Positions 1-7,489 are shown, counted from the first letter of the stretch. The stretch is DNA of 64,000 bases from Bacilli bacterium (GCA_017544525.1 JAFYEA010000028.1:62001-126000), one strand, 5' to 3'. Program-made: numbers and translations. Notes: generated by a model not told the origin, from the letters alone.

Positions 1-1
1 G

Positions 2-184
2 ATATATGAGGCGAAAAACAAATTAGAAGGGAAAAAAATAAGATGCCCAAAATGTGGAAAACTATACGATTATAAAGATATGCACATAGATCATATTATT
101 CCACATAAGCTTGGTGGAAGAACTACGTTAGAAAATGCACAGTTTATGTGTGGAATTTGTAATCCGAGTAAAGGAGCCAACTAA
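2..184 (+). CDS. HNH endonuclease, 3' end only
   Basis: This is an open frame entering from the left edge, 60 residues plus stop, with no start in the window. It shows a CPKC zinc knuckle, then HIDHIIPHKLGG (the HNH His-Asp-His core with the typical GG), LENAQ and a CGICN knuckle, so the betabeta-alpha metal fold and both Cys pairs are complete. HNH nucleases of this form occur alone or at the C-terminus of larger restriction proteins such as GmrSD-like enzymes; which applies cannot be told here. It lies directly upstream of the DpnII-like system and is separated from it by a terminator. Confidence 0.8.
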   Translation: MYEAKNKLEGKKIRCPKCGKLYDYKDMHIDHIIPHKLGGRTTLENAQFMCGICNPSKGAN

Positions 185-195
185 GGCTCTTTTTA
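174..195 (+). terminator. Intrinsic terminator of the HNH gene
   Basis: GAGCC (174-178) pairs with GGCTC (185-189) around a 6-nt loop that contains the TAA stop codon, followed by five T residues. The stem overlaps the end of the coding region, as is common in this window. Confidence 0.75.
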
Positions 196-265
196 TTTGC
201 TCTCTTCTTTCACGAGAGAGTATACTGTCTTGAAACCCTTATAAACACTGACTATAGTAAACACG

Positions 266-315
266 TACATACAAAACACATACATTTACATACACTTTTT
301 AGGTAATTACATACA
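266..315. repeat. Four TACATACA-like iterons, helically phased
   Basis: The octamer TACATACA occurs at 266, 287 and 308, and CACATACA at 277. The intervals are 11, 10 and 21 bases, that is one or two helical turns, so all copies face the same side of the DNA. They lie in the otherwise empty 196-403 interval upstream of the DpnII-like operon. An operator array is the simplest reading; a recombination or replication site is also possible. Confidence 0.5.
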
Positions 316-349
316 TTTTCGCATATTTTCTGCGTATTTTGTCGTAAAT

Positions 350-380
350 ATGACGGAATTTAGGCAAATTATGATATAAT
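350..380 (+). promoter_or_regulatory. Promoter of the DpnII-like operon
   Basis: An extended -10 (TGATATAAT, -10 hexamer 375-380) lies 24 bases upstream of the chosen methylase start. A weak -35 (ATGACG, 350-355) is 19 bases before it. A second possible promoter, TTGCTC (198-203), 17-bp spacer, TATACT (221-226), lies further upstream and would read through the iterons. Confidence 0.5.
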
Positions 381-403
381 TATCTATAGTGAGGTGTATT
401 AAT

Positions 404-1258
404 ATGCTTAAGGCGAAACCATTTGTAAAGTGGGCAGGTGGAAAAAGATCAATCGTAGATAAATTAGTAAAACTTGCTCCAGATGAATATAAAACATACT
501 ATGAACCATTTGTTGGTGGTGGAGCTATGTTATATGAACTTCAACCAAAAAAAGCAGTTATAAATGATTATAATGCTGAATTAATGAATGTATATGAATG
601 TATTAAAGATGAAAATAAATTTGCAAATATGTGTAGTGAATTAAATAGACACGAAACAAATCATTCAGAAGAACACTATTATAAAATAAGAGATTTAGAT
701 AGAAATAAGAAGAATTTTAATAAATTAGCTGATTATAAAAGAGCAGCCAGAACAATTTATTTAAATAAAGCTTGTTTTAATGGGCTATATAGAGTAAATA
801 GTAAGAATGAATTCAACGTTCCATCTGGTAAAAAAGTTAAAGTAAATACCTATGATGGACCTAATTTAGGAATAATTCATTGTCTATTAAACTTTTACGA
901 TATTAAACTATTATCAATTGATTTTGAGGAATCCGTTAAAAACGCTAAGAAAGGAGATTTCATATATTTTGATCCTCCTTATGATTCAGACACTTCAACA
1001 TTTAATAGTTATACTGAAAATGGATTTGGCAAAGAAGAACAAAAGCGTTTATCTGAAGTGTTTAAAGAACTTGATAAAAGAGGTTGCTACGTAATGTTAT
1101 CAAATTACAATACAAAGCTTGTTAAAGAATTATACAAAGGATACAACTTTAATTATGTTACTGCACAAAGAAATATAGGTGCTAGTGCAAAAAATAGAGG
1201 TACAGTTGAAGAAGTAATAATTACAAATTATAAAAACAAAGAAGGATTTGACGAATAA
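404..1258 (+). CDS. dpnM: DNA adenine methylase, Dam/M.DpnII type (GATC)
   Basis: This enzyme transfers a methyl group from S-adenosylmethionine to adenine N6, in this system expected in GATC, protecting host DNA from the endonuclease at 2897. The protein (284 aa) has the AdoMet-binding motif FVKWAGGK near residue 7 and the catalytic DPPY motif near residue 193, in the order typical of alpha-class Dam methylases. An in-frame GTG at 389 overlaps the Shine-Dalgarno sequence (GAGGTG, 391-396), so the ATG at 404 with a 7-base spacer is the better start. It is the first gene of a tight operon with a second methylase, an Mrr-like gene and the DpnII endonuclease, which supports the GATC assignment. 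Confidence 0.93.
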   Translation: MLKAKPFVKWAGGKRSIVDKLVKLAPDEYKTYYEPFVGGGAMLYELQPKKAVINDYNAELMNVYECIKDENKFANMCSELNRHETNHSEEHYYKIRDLDRNKKNFNKLADYKRAARTIYLNKACFNGLYRVNSKNEFNVPSGKKVKVNTYDGPNLGIIHCLLNFYDIKLLSIDFEESVKNAKKGDFIYFDPPYDSDTSTFNSYTENGFGKEEQKRLSEVFKELDKRGCYVMLSNYNTKLVKELYKGYNFNYVTAQRNIGASAKNRGTVEEVIITNYKNKEGFDE

Positions 1259-1284
1259 TATTTAAGATGGGAGGCCTAATATCA

Positions 1285-2055
1285 ATGACAAAAAAGTATT
1301 ATTATAATAAAAGAGATTTTAAGCTGATTTTAGGCGACTCATTAGAGGAATTAAAAAAAATAAAAAAGAATAGTATTGATATGATATTTGCTGATCCACC
1401 TTACTTTTTATCTGGTGATGGAATTTCATGCAGTGGTGGAAAAATGGTTTCTGTCAATAAGGGCAAATGGGATAAAAAAATAGGAATTGAAGAGAAACAT
1501 CAATTTAACAGAAAATGGATAAGATTGTGTTATGACGTTCTCAAAGATGAAGGAACTATATGGATAAGTGGAACACTTCATAATATTTATTCTATTGGAA
1601 TGGCTTTAGAACAAGAAGGATTTAAAATTATAAATAATATAACATGGAAAAAATTAAATCCTCCACCAAATATTAGTTGTAGGTATTTTGTTCATTCAAC
1701 GGAAACAATATTATGGGCAAAAAAGGATATAAAAAAAGCTAAGCATAAGTTTAATTATCAATTGATGAAAGAATTAAATGGCGGGAAGCAAGCAAAGGAT
1801 GTTTGGGAATCATCATTAACGAAGCCTAGTGAGAAGAAATGTGGTAAACATCCTACTCAAAAACCAATGGTAATATTAGAAAAAATAATTTTAGCATCAA
1901 CCGATGAAGGAGATTTAATATTAGATCCTTTTAATGGAAGTGGAACAACTGGAATTGTCGCAAATAAATTGAAAAGAAAATATATAGGTATAGATTTAGA
2001 AAAAGAATATTTAGATTTAACTATTAAAAGAAAGGAAGGTAGAATTAATGAATAA
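1285..2055 (+). CDS. dpnA: Second adenine methylase of DpnII system (DpnA-like)
   Basis: This is an N6-adenine methylase of the beta class. In Streptococcus DpnII systems DpnA also methylates single-stranded DNA, protecting incoming DNA during transformation. The DPPYFLSGDG catalytic block is near the N-terminus and the AdoMet motif DPFNGSGTTG near the C-terminus. The internal stretches FNRKWIRL, WISGTLHNIYS and GMALEQEGFK closely match what I remember of DpnA. An in-frame ATG at 1267 lies ahead of the GGGAGG ribosome site (1269-1274), so ATG 1285 is chosen, giving 256 aa. The 3' end overlaps the next gene by 8 bases. Confidence 0.93.
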   Translation: MTKKYYYNKRDFKLILGDSLEELKKIKKNSIDMIFADPPYFLSGDGISCSGGKMVSVNKGKWDKKIGIEEKHQFNRKWIRLCYDVLKDEGTIWISGTLHNIYSIGMALEQEGFKIINNITWKKLNPPPNISCRYFVHSTETILWAKKDIKKAKHKFNYQLMKELNGGKQAKDVWESSLTKPSEKKCGKHPTQKPMVILEKIILASTDEGDLILDPFNGSGTTGIVANKLKRKYIGIDLEKEYLDLTIKRKEGRINE

Positions 2056-2884
2056 TAATATCAAAAAATTAGTTGAAGATTTTTATAAATGTTTTGATAA
2101 AGAAAATAAAGTAAAAGGTGGAAGACAATTTGAAATATTTGTAAAAATATTTTTGAATGATATCGGTTTTGAAGATATAGAAGTAACTGGTCGCTCAGGG
2201 GATGGTGGTATTGATTTAATTTGTTATAAACGCGTTATCCCTGGAAGTAATGAAATACAAGAAAAATATATTGTCCAGGCAAAAAAATATTCTCCAACAG
2301 GACAAAATATTAATAGGCATCCAATTTCGGATCTACAATCAAATGAACAAGAAAATCCCAATGGAAGAATATTCATAACAACAGGATATTTTACAAGTGA
2401 TGCAATAAAAAAAGCAGCTGAAAACTCAAAGCCTGTAGTATTAATAAACGGTGCTGATATTGTAAACTATTATTTAAATCATCCTGAGAAAGATGTAATG
2501 ATCGATTGGACTCCAAGAATTTCAGAAGATAGAATTAAATCATTAATAGAGCAAGAAGAAAAGGAAATGTCTGTTTTTAATAATTGTAATAGCAATATAG
2601 AGGATAAAAGTATACCAAAACCAATTTCTAGAAATGACATTAGGGCTAGAATACTACCAATTCCTCGTCAAATATATGATGAAATTCAAAATTTCGAAGA
2701 ATTTGAAGTTGAATGTTTTGGAATAAAGAAAAAATTAAAGATAAATAAAACTAGAAAATATTTTGGTGGTATAACTGATTATTATAAAAAAGCAGGATTT
2801 ATTGGATATTCAGGTGAAGAAAATAAAAAATCTTATTGGAAGTTTTCTGATGACAAGAGTTTTATTATCGTCGAATTATTGTAG
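2048..2884 (+). CDS. Mrr-like restriction endonuclease (PD-(D/E)XK)
   Basis: The 278-aa protein starts with an Mrr_cat-type nuclease fold: GRQFEIFV helix, then GRSGDGGIDLI (metal-binding Asp) and VQAKKYSP (QxK catalytic strand), followed by RIFITTGYF, all within residues 25-120. Mrr-family enzymes usually cleave modified DNA or act as the nuclease of a modular restriction enzyme. The C-terminal half (about residues 190-278) is a separate domain I do not recognise and could be the recognition part. It sits between the DpnII methylases and endonuclease, overlapping the first by 8 bases, and so is co-translated with them; classical DpnII operons have no such gene here. Confidence 0.8.
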   Translation: MNNNIKKLVEDFYKCFDKENKVKGGRQFEIFVKIFLNDIGFEDIEVTGRSGDGGIDLICYKRVIPGSNEIQEKYIVQAKKYSPTGQNINRHPISDLQSNEQENPNGRIFITTGYFTSDAIKKAAENSKPVVLINGADIVNYYLNHPEKDVMIDWTPRISEDRIKSLIEQEEKEMSVFNNCNSNIEDKSIPKPISRNDIRARILPIPRQIYDEIQNFEEFEVECFGIKKKLKINKTRKYFGGITDYYKKAGFIGYSGEENKKSYWKFSDDKSFIIVELL

Positions 2885-2896
2885 GAGGCAGTTTAA

Positions 2897-3754
2897 ATGA
2901 ATAGAGATTTTAATGAATGGTTGAAAAAGTTTAAATCAAGCATTTCTAATTATGGATATTATGTTGATTTTGATAAAATATATAAATTTGCAGAAAAATA
3001 TAAAGTTGAACTTAATATCTTGAATTCGTTGATAGGAAGTAAAAATATAGAGAAAGAATTTGAAAATATAATATTAAAGTATCCCGAAACTTTAGAAGTA
3101 ATTCCAGTGTTACTTGCTGTAAGATCAAATGAGATATTTATAAAAGATGCTACAAATGAATATTTGTTTAAATTTAATAAAATGGTATATTCGGTTGGAG
3201 ATTATGTAACATTTATGAGGCAAACAGGATTATTTAATTTGCTACAAAATCATATCATAAATAATTTGTATGACTATTTATTAGGTGTTGAAGTTGGCTT
3301 GGATTCAAATGGCAGAAAAAATCGTGGTGGTCATTTAATGGAAGAACTTGTAGAAAGTTACATTATAAAAGCTGGATATATTAAAGATAAAAACTATTTT
3401 AAAGAAATGTATACTTCAGAAATTGAATCAAAATGGAATATAGATTTATCAATTTTAATGGGAGATATTAAAGCAACAAAAAGATGGGATTATGTAATTA
3501 AAACAGATAAACAAATATATGTTATTGAAACAAATTTTTATGCTACACAAGGTTCTAAATTAAATGAAACTGCACGAAGCTATGAATTAATTGCAAATAA
3601 GGTTAAGAAAATTGATGGGTTAACCTTTATTTGGATTACTGATGGTATAGGATGGAATCATGCTAAGCTACCACTTAATGAAACTTTTAATATACTTGAT
3701 ACTTTATATAGCATTGATGATTTAGACAATGGAGTATTAGAACATTTAAATTAA
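2897..3754 (+). CDS. dpnB: Type II restriction endonuclease, DpnII family (GATC)
   Basis: This is a GATC-cleaving endonuclease of the DpnII/MboI family, 285 aa (R.DpnII is similar in length). Matches to the remembered family sequence run along the whole protein: NEWLKKF, LNSLIGSKNIE, LLQNHIINNL, GVEVGLDSNGRKNR, IETNFYATQGSKLNETARSYE and WITDGIGW. The acidic/IET(N) segment around residues 195-215 carries the PD-(D/E)XK-type active site. An AGGAGG ribosome site lies 9 bases before the ATG. It is the last gene of the operon and is followed by a strong hairpin. It is intact, so the restriction system is predicted to be active. Confidence 0.94.
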   Translation: MNRDFNEWLKKFKSSISNYGYYVDFDKIYKFAEKYKVELNILNSLIGSKNIEKEFENIILKYPETLEVIPVLLAVRSNEIFIKDATNEYLFKFNKMVYSVGDYVTFMRQTGLFNLLQNHIINNLYDYLLGVEVGLDSNGRKNRGGHLMEELVESYIIKAGYIKDKNYFKEMYTSEIESKWNIDLSILMGDIKATKRWDYVIKTDKQIYVIETNFYATQGSKLNETARSYELIANKVKKIDGLTFIWITDGIGWNHAKLPLNETFNILDTLYSIDDLDNGVLEHLN

Positions 3755-3758
3755 TTAT

Positions 3759-3786
3759 AAAACAACTTAGCATACTAAGTTGTTTT
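3759..3786. terminator. Bidirectional terminator between convergent genes
   Basis: A 12-bp perfect stem (arms 3759-3770 and 3775-3786, loop CATA) is flanked by A and T runs. It can serve the DpnII operon on the plus strand and the minus-strand gene ending at 3809. Confidence 0.85.
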
Positions 3787-3808
3787 AAATTCTAATCAAG
3801 TCTAATTA

Positions 3809-4672
3809 TTAAATGTTATTATAATTAACGTATTTTAGTTGTTTTTCTTTATACGATAGATATTCGTTTGGATTTTTGTATATAAAGTCAACAACATCTG
3901 GTTTTATGCAAGGGTATTTTTTTCTAATTTTAACTTTTGCTGGAACTATTCCCCGCTTAAGAATCCTTACTAGGCCTTCACTAGGATTATTAATTGCATA
4001 TCTTTCGTAATGCGGCATCATCTGTTTGTTATAAAATCTACTATATGTATATACTAACATTGGTCTTGCATAATTTTGTGGAATCAATATAATCGGTTTG
4101 TTATTATGAATAGGTAGCTTTATGGAAGATGCTTTAACCCATTTGTTTTCACTGTCCGACCATATTGGTCTATTTAATTTTACTTGTCTCATGGGTATAT
4201 TTTTATCTAAGCAGATTCTTTGTGTAAAAGATATTAGTTCTTCAAGTATGATACATATAGTCATATCCGATATTTTGTCATAGCCTACATTTTCCAACAT
4301 AATACTTGCATCAAATATATCTTTTACTAATCCAGATTTCATGGCTTTAGAGTTTTTGATATTTTCGTATAATTCAACACCCTTATTTTTCCCAAATCCT
4401 TTTCCGCAAGGATTTAGTTTCGAATAACCAAGGCATACTTCATTGTTTTCTTGCAAATATTTTACCAAATATTTACCTAATTCATCATTTCCGCCTTCAG
4501 CAGCTTTTAATAATTGAGAGAAGTAATTTACAACTCTGTTTGAACATATATTACTTATCTCATCTTTTCCTAAATATATTAAATATGGATCTACAAATAG
4601 CTTGTTGTCTGTATCTAGCTCAATATTAATATATCTGTTATCACTTACATGATATTTTTCATTAAATGTCAT
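3809..4672 (-). CDS. Unrecognised 287-aa protein with attenuator leader
   Basis: I do not recognise this protein with confidence. It is soluble, without signal peptide or membrane segment. Visible features are NIELDTDNKLFVDPYLIYLG at the N-terminus, a glycine-rich CLGYSKLNPCGKGFG segment (about residues 79-93), DKISDM followed by EELISFTQ, and a basic C-terminus. It lies inside a defence island, is transcribed against its neighbours from its own promoter (4914-4942), and has a good ribosome site (AAAGGA, 8 bases before ATG). The unusual point is its 235-nt leader, with a leader peptide and an internal terminator, suggesting expression that depends on translation state or another signal. A defence or stress effector is a guess from context only. 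Confidence 0.75.
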   Translation of the reverse strand: MTFNEKYHVSDNRYINIELDTDNKLFVDPYLIYLGKDEISNICSNRVVNYFSQLLKAAEGGNDELGKYLVKYLQENNEVCLGYSKLNPCGKGFGKNKGVELYENIKNSKAMKSGLVKDIFDASIMLENVGYDKISDMTICIILEELISFTQRICLDKNIPMRQVKLNRPIWSDSENKWVKASSIKLPIHNNKPIILIPQNYARPMLVYTYSRFYNKQMMPHYERYAINNPSEGLVRILKRGIVPAKVKIRKKYPCIKPDVVDFIYKNPNEYLSYKEKQLKYVNYNNI

Positions 4673-4720
4673 TTTATCCGTCCTTTCTTATGAAAATTAG
4701 TTACTATGTAATTTATCCAA

Positions 4721-4754
4721 GAAAAAAGTCTAATACTTTCCATCTATTAGACTT
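4721..4754 (-). terminator. Internal (attenuator) terminator
   Basis: Perfect 10-bp stem AAGTCTAATA/TATTAGACTT with a 9-nt loop; on the minus strand it is followed by further T residues, making a six-base U run. It lies between the promoter and the start codon of the gene at 3809, so default read-out would be premature termination. On the plus strand no U-tract follows. Confidence 0.75.
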
Positions 4755-4822
4755 GATTAAAATGATTATTTGTGATAACATTATTAATACAGGAAAGCAT
4801 TTGATTTATGTTTTTTCTTGGA

Positions 4823-4885
4823 CTATGTTTTGTCGCGATTACATAGTTTTCGAACTATCATCTTTTTGATAGTTTTTTTGTTCAT
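4823..4885 (-). CDS. Leader peptide, 20 aa
   Basis: The ORF encodes MNKKTIKKMIVRKLCNRDKT and stops at TAG. It begins about 22 bases after the predicted transcription start. A weak AAAGAGAG ribosome site lies 9 bases before the ATG and is partly sequestered in the 5' hairpin. The peptide is strongly basic, with no membrane segment. Its last eight codons form the 5' arms of the antiterminator pairing, so a ribosome stalled or paused here would change which downstream structure forms. Not long enough to judge by coding statistics; position and overlap with the structure are the evidence. Confidence 0.55.
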   Translation of the reverse strand: MNKKTIKKMIVRKLCNRDKT

Positions 4886-4913
4886 AGAGATATACTCTCT
4901 TTAGAACAATTTC

Positions 4914-4942
4914 AGTATATCATAAATATAAAGCATTGTCAA
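4914..4942 (-). promoter_or_regulatory. Strong sigma-A type promoter of the attenuated gene
   Basis: On the minus strand TTGACA (4942-4937) and TATACT (4919-4914) are separated by exactly 17 bases. This sets transcription start near 4907 and defines the long leader. Confidence 0.8.
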
Positions 4943-5025
4943 ACTAAAAATCATATTTTATGGTTAATTTCAACCATAAAAATAAATAAAAAAATAGAAT
5001 TCACACAAAAAAGATTATTTTTATG

Positions 5026-5053
5026 TTGACAATTGGCCTTAAAATGATATAAT
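5026..5053 (+). promoter_or_regulatory. Promoter of the AAA ATPase gene
   Basis: TTGACA (5026-5031), a 16-bp spacer and TATAAT (5048-5053) with an extended TGA before it. Start of transcription should fall near 5060, which makes the ATG at 5072 rather than the GTG at 5060 the likely translation start. Confidence 0.8.
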
Positions 5054-5071
5054 TGTATTGTGGGTGGAAAT

Positions 5072-6301
5072 ATGATAACATGTGCTAAAATTAAAAATTT
5101 TATGGGAATAGAGAATGAAATTACAATTAATTGTTTAGCAAGTAATAAAATAAAAAGAAACAGTACACCATTTGTTTCAACAGATGAGGGATTAAACATA
5201 CTAAAAAATATAGGTATAATTGGTAGTAATGGTAGTGGTAAAACTAGCATTTTAAATGCTTTTGCTACAATACAGACTTTTGTTAATTTCCCTTTTAGAA
5301 AATCTGCTAATAATAATCAAAAATTTATAGAGCAAATAAAGCAATTGCCAAAGGAAATGTTAGAACAAATTTTAGATGATTTTAATAATTTAAAATTACC
5401 AGCTGCCAATATTAATCATTCTAATGAAGACACTTTTATTTCAATAGAAATGTATATTCCAGAGGATAAACATAATATTGGTGGTTATTATAATTATTCG
5501 TTATTATATGATTTTAATTATCAAAAAAATGGAATAAAGGAAGAAAAGCTAACTTATAGAAAAAAGTACAATTCAAAAAAAGATATTACTATTTTTTGTG
5601 TAAATAATATTATTGAAAGTGAATTAGGTACAACTTTGTTATATAAGAATAATAATCTAAATATTTCGAAGCAATATATTGAATACTATGATTCAATTGG
5701 AAATGAAATCATAAATAAGATGGATTTTATATTTGCTGGTGATTCACTTGATTTAAATTACTTTTATAGCAATCATAAAAAATTATTTAATAAATTATGT
5801 AATTTAGCTGATGAAAAAATTATTAAAACCAATATTGAAAAAAGAAATAATCAGGATATAATAATATTTTTAAATAAAGATAGTAATAAATTATATTTTG
5901 AACAATTATCAGTTGGTACGCAAAAGATAATTGTACTTGGATGTAAATTAATAAATTCAATTGAAAATAATCGAATAGTATTTGTCGATGAGTTAGAAAT
6001 GTCATTACATCCTTCTTTAGCAAATTTTTTAGTCATGATTATTCAAAAATTAGAAAAGAAGTCGTATAATCAATTGTTTTTTACGACTCATTCAATTGAT
6101 TTAGCTATGCAAATAGATAATGATCAATTATATTATATTGACAATAAACTTAATGATTATAAATTTTTATGTATATCTGACGCTATCAAAAAAGGAATAA
6201 TTACAAAAGATAAAAATGTTCAACGCGCTTTAGCTGAAAATCTTTTAATAAATAACCCAGATATAAATAAGATTAATGATTTTATAAATAGCATTAATTA
6301 A
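5072..6301 (+). CDS. AAA_21/OLD-like ATPase
   Basis: This is an ABC/SMC-like ATPase of the type found in abortive-infection and OLD-type defence systems (409 aa). The N-terminal strand FMGIENEITI is followed by a Walker A motif GSNGSGKT (about residues 51-58). A long insertion follows, then LSVGTQKII (signature-like), Walker B RIVFVDELE with the conserved SLHP (about 300-315) and the switch histidine TTHS (about 337). There is no nuclease (TOPRIM) domain after the ATPase, so it would need a partner. The HEPN-like gene 70 bases downstream is the obvious candidate. A terminator hairpin separates the two. Confidence 0.85.
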   Translation: MITCAKIKNFMGIENEITINCLASNKIKRNSTPFVSTDEGLNILKNIGIIGSNGSGKTSILNAFATIQTFVNFPFRKSANNNQKFIEQIKQLPKEMLEQILDDFNNLKLPAANINHSNEDTFISIEMYIPEDKHNIGGYYNYSLLYDFNYQKNGIKEEKLTYRKKYNSKKDITIFCVNNIIESELGTTLLYKNNNLNISKQYIEYYDSIGNEIINKMDFIFAGDSLDLNYFYSNHKKLFNKLCNLADEKIIKTNIEKRNNQDIIIFLNKDSNKLYFEQLSVGTQKIIVLGCKLINSIENNRIVFVDELEMSLHPSLANFLVMIIQKLEKKSYNQLFFTTHSIDLAMQIDNDQLYYIDNKLNDYKFLCISDAIKKGIITKDKNVQRALAENLLINNPDINKINDFINSIN

Positions 6302-6310
6302 CAAATATAT

Positions 6311-6332
6311 AAGTAGGCATATCCTACTTTTT
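6311..6332 (+). terminator. Terminator after the ATPase gene
   Basis: AAGTAGG (6311-6317) and CCTACTT (6323-6329) flank a CATAT loop and are followed by three more T residues. The U-tract is short, so read-through into the HEPN gene is possible. Confidence 0.65.
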
Positions 6333-6370
6333 AATATTATAACATTTATTAACTTAATGAGGTGTGCTTT

Positions 6371-7096
6371 ATGACAAATGATGAAGTAAAAATATTATCT
6401 AATATGGCAATAGTATCATCAAAAATAGAGATAAAAAATACATATATTGAAGAAGATTACTTTAATATTTTTAAATTAATAGATGGATATAGAAATATTG
6501 AGAAATACTTTCATAATAATCAAATAATTAATAGTTTGTTAAGTAAAAAAATACAAGATGACGAATTATATGATTTGATTAGAGTAGTTAGAAATAGATA
6601 TTCACATGTAGATAAGCATGATAAACTTGATAAATTAGTTATATTGCAAACCAAAGTTGATAAAAGGGATATACATGCAATAATCAATGAAATAAAAAAA
6701 GAAATGGATAATATTTTTGTAAGAGATTTAGATAGCAATGCACACAGATTAATTATGAATACAAAAATAATAATGAATACATTTGAATTAATGAAAAGCA
6801 TATTAAATGATTCTGAATCTAAAAATGACTTTGATAAATGCAGTAAAGAAATTTTAAGGCCCATAATAAATGGTTTTAAATACGATGAATCAACTGAAGA
6901 GGAATATAATAAAGTAAACGATGAAATAATTAATATTTATAAATCAAATGAAATAAAAGAAGGACTTATAAAATTATATGGTGAGGATAACTATAATAAA
7001 TTGATGCAAATGATGATAGACGATACATTTACACCAGAAGAAGCAATTGAACTGATGAATAATATAAAAAAGATGAGTGATATAAGTAATTATTAA
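6371..7096 (+). CDS. HEPN-like protein, possible RNase effector
   Basis: This 241-aa, all-helical, highly charged protein carries RNRYSH (R-x4-H) near residues 74-79 in the context IRVVRNRYSHVDKHDK, preceded by a helix with DELYDLI. That is the catalytic pattern of HEPN ribonucleases. No other family is recognised; the C-terminal 100 residues are helical and acidic. The ATG at 6371 follows GAGGTG (6359-6364); the in-frame GTG at 6362 overlaps this site and is rejected. It lies just behind the AAA ATPase, an arrangement seen in ATPase-controlled HEPN toxins. Function is inferred from the motif and context only. Confidence 0.65.
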   Translation: MTNDEVKILSNMAIVSSKIEIKNTYIEEDYFNIFKLIDGYRNIEKYFHNNQIINSLLSKKIQDDELYDLIRVVRNRYSHVDKHDKLDKLVILQTKVDKRDIHAIINEIKKEMDNIFVRDLDSNAHRLIMNTKIIMNTFELMKSILNDSESKNDFDKCSKEILRPIINGFKYDESTEEEYNKVNDEIINIYKSNEIKEGLIKLYGEDNYNKLMQMMIDDTFTPEEAIELMNNIKKMSDISNY

Positions 7097-7127
7097 TTCT
7101 TTATGCATATCACTTTAATACATAGTA

Positions 7128-7167
7128 AAAATATGTTAAAAATTAAAAAAATTTAACATATTTTTTA
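7128..7167 (+). terminator. Terminator after the HEPN-like gene
   Basis: The stem is about 13 bp (7128-7140 with 7152-7164, AT-only except for one G-C pair), followed by T residues. It lies 30 bases after the stop codon. Confidence 0.7.
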
Positions 7168-7249
7168 TTAAAGTTTTATCAAATTTCATTTTTACATTTT
7201 CTTTTACATTTCCTATTATATAAACTTTGATAAACTATGATAAATTATT

Positions 7250-7366
7250 AAGGCTCGCAAAGCCTTATTTTATAAGGAATTTTAATTTTTGTATAAGAGA
7301 TAATTCGTGCGGGGAGCGGACCCCCTGAAGAGAGCGGATGAATAATCCCTCTCATTTTTTTGCCCG
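7250..7366 (+). other. GC-rich structured non-coding element in gene-free stretch
   Basis: The 7097-7489 interval has no plausible gene. Within it lie AAGGCT-loop-AGCCTT (7250-7266), a GGGG/CCCC hairpin (7311-7314 with 7321-7324) and a GAGA-GGA/TCC-TCTC hairpin (7330-7353) followed by seven T residues (7355-7361), a typical intrinsic terminator. Base composition of 7306-7366 is clearly higher in GC than anything nearby. It could be a small RNA, or scar sequence from a mobile element. No tRNA or tmRNA pattern is seen. Confidence 0.45.
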
Positions 7367-7489
7367 TATTTATGAGCTTTCAAGAGATTAGAGAACCCTT
7401 AAAAATGAAATTAGGTACCAATATTTTAAAAATAAGCGAATAAACTGAAAATTATAGATATGATATAATATAAATATGAAGGTGATTCT

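Larger units (their letters stand above)
4673..4907 (-). promoter_or_regulatory. Structured attenuator leader of the gene at 3809
   Basis: Reading 5' to 3' on the minus strand: a 5'-end hairpin (AGAGA/TCTCT within GTTC/GAAC, about 4882-4909); a 20-codon leader ORF (4885-4823); a hairpin AACTATCA/TGATAGTT inside that ORF; then a terminator (4754-4721) and the ribosome site. Two further long-range pairings exist: 4703-4712 with 4838-4847 (10 bp, perfect) and 4716-4727 with 4811-4822 (12 bp, perfect). The second consumes the U-tract and stem base of the terminator, so it can act as an antiterminator; the first overlaps the last codons of the leader ORF. The layout resembles translation-coupled attenuation of antibiotic-resistance genes. 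Confidence 0.7.

Noticed and set aside
4666..4869. 67-aa plus-strand ORF opposite the attenuator leader
   Set aside because: No ribosome site, lies antisense to a structured leader with a strong promoter on the other strand, and its composition is that of a chance frame.
4690..4880. Type III toxin-antitoxin RNA upstream of the minus-strand gene
   Set aside because: No tandem RNA repeats before the terminator; the leader ORF and competing pairings fit attenuation better.
4951..5250. 99-aa minus-strand ORF over the promoter and start of the ATPase
   Set aside because: Shadow of the coding strand; low-complexity hydrophobic translation, no ribosome site.
7250..7366. tRNA, tmRNA or rRNA fragment
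   Set aside because: No cloverleaf, no TTCGA-type arm, no CCA end; hairpins do not match these RNAs. No tRNA was found anywhere in the window.
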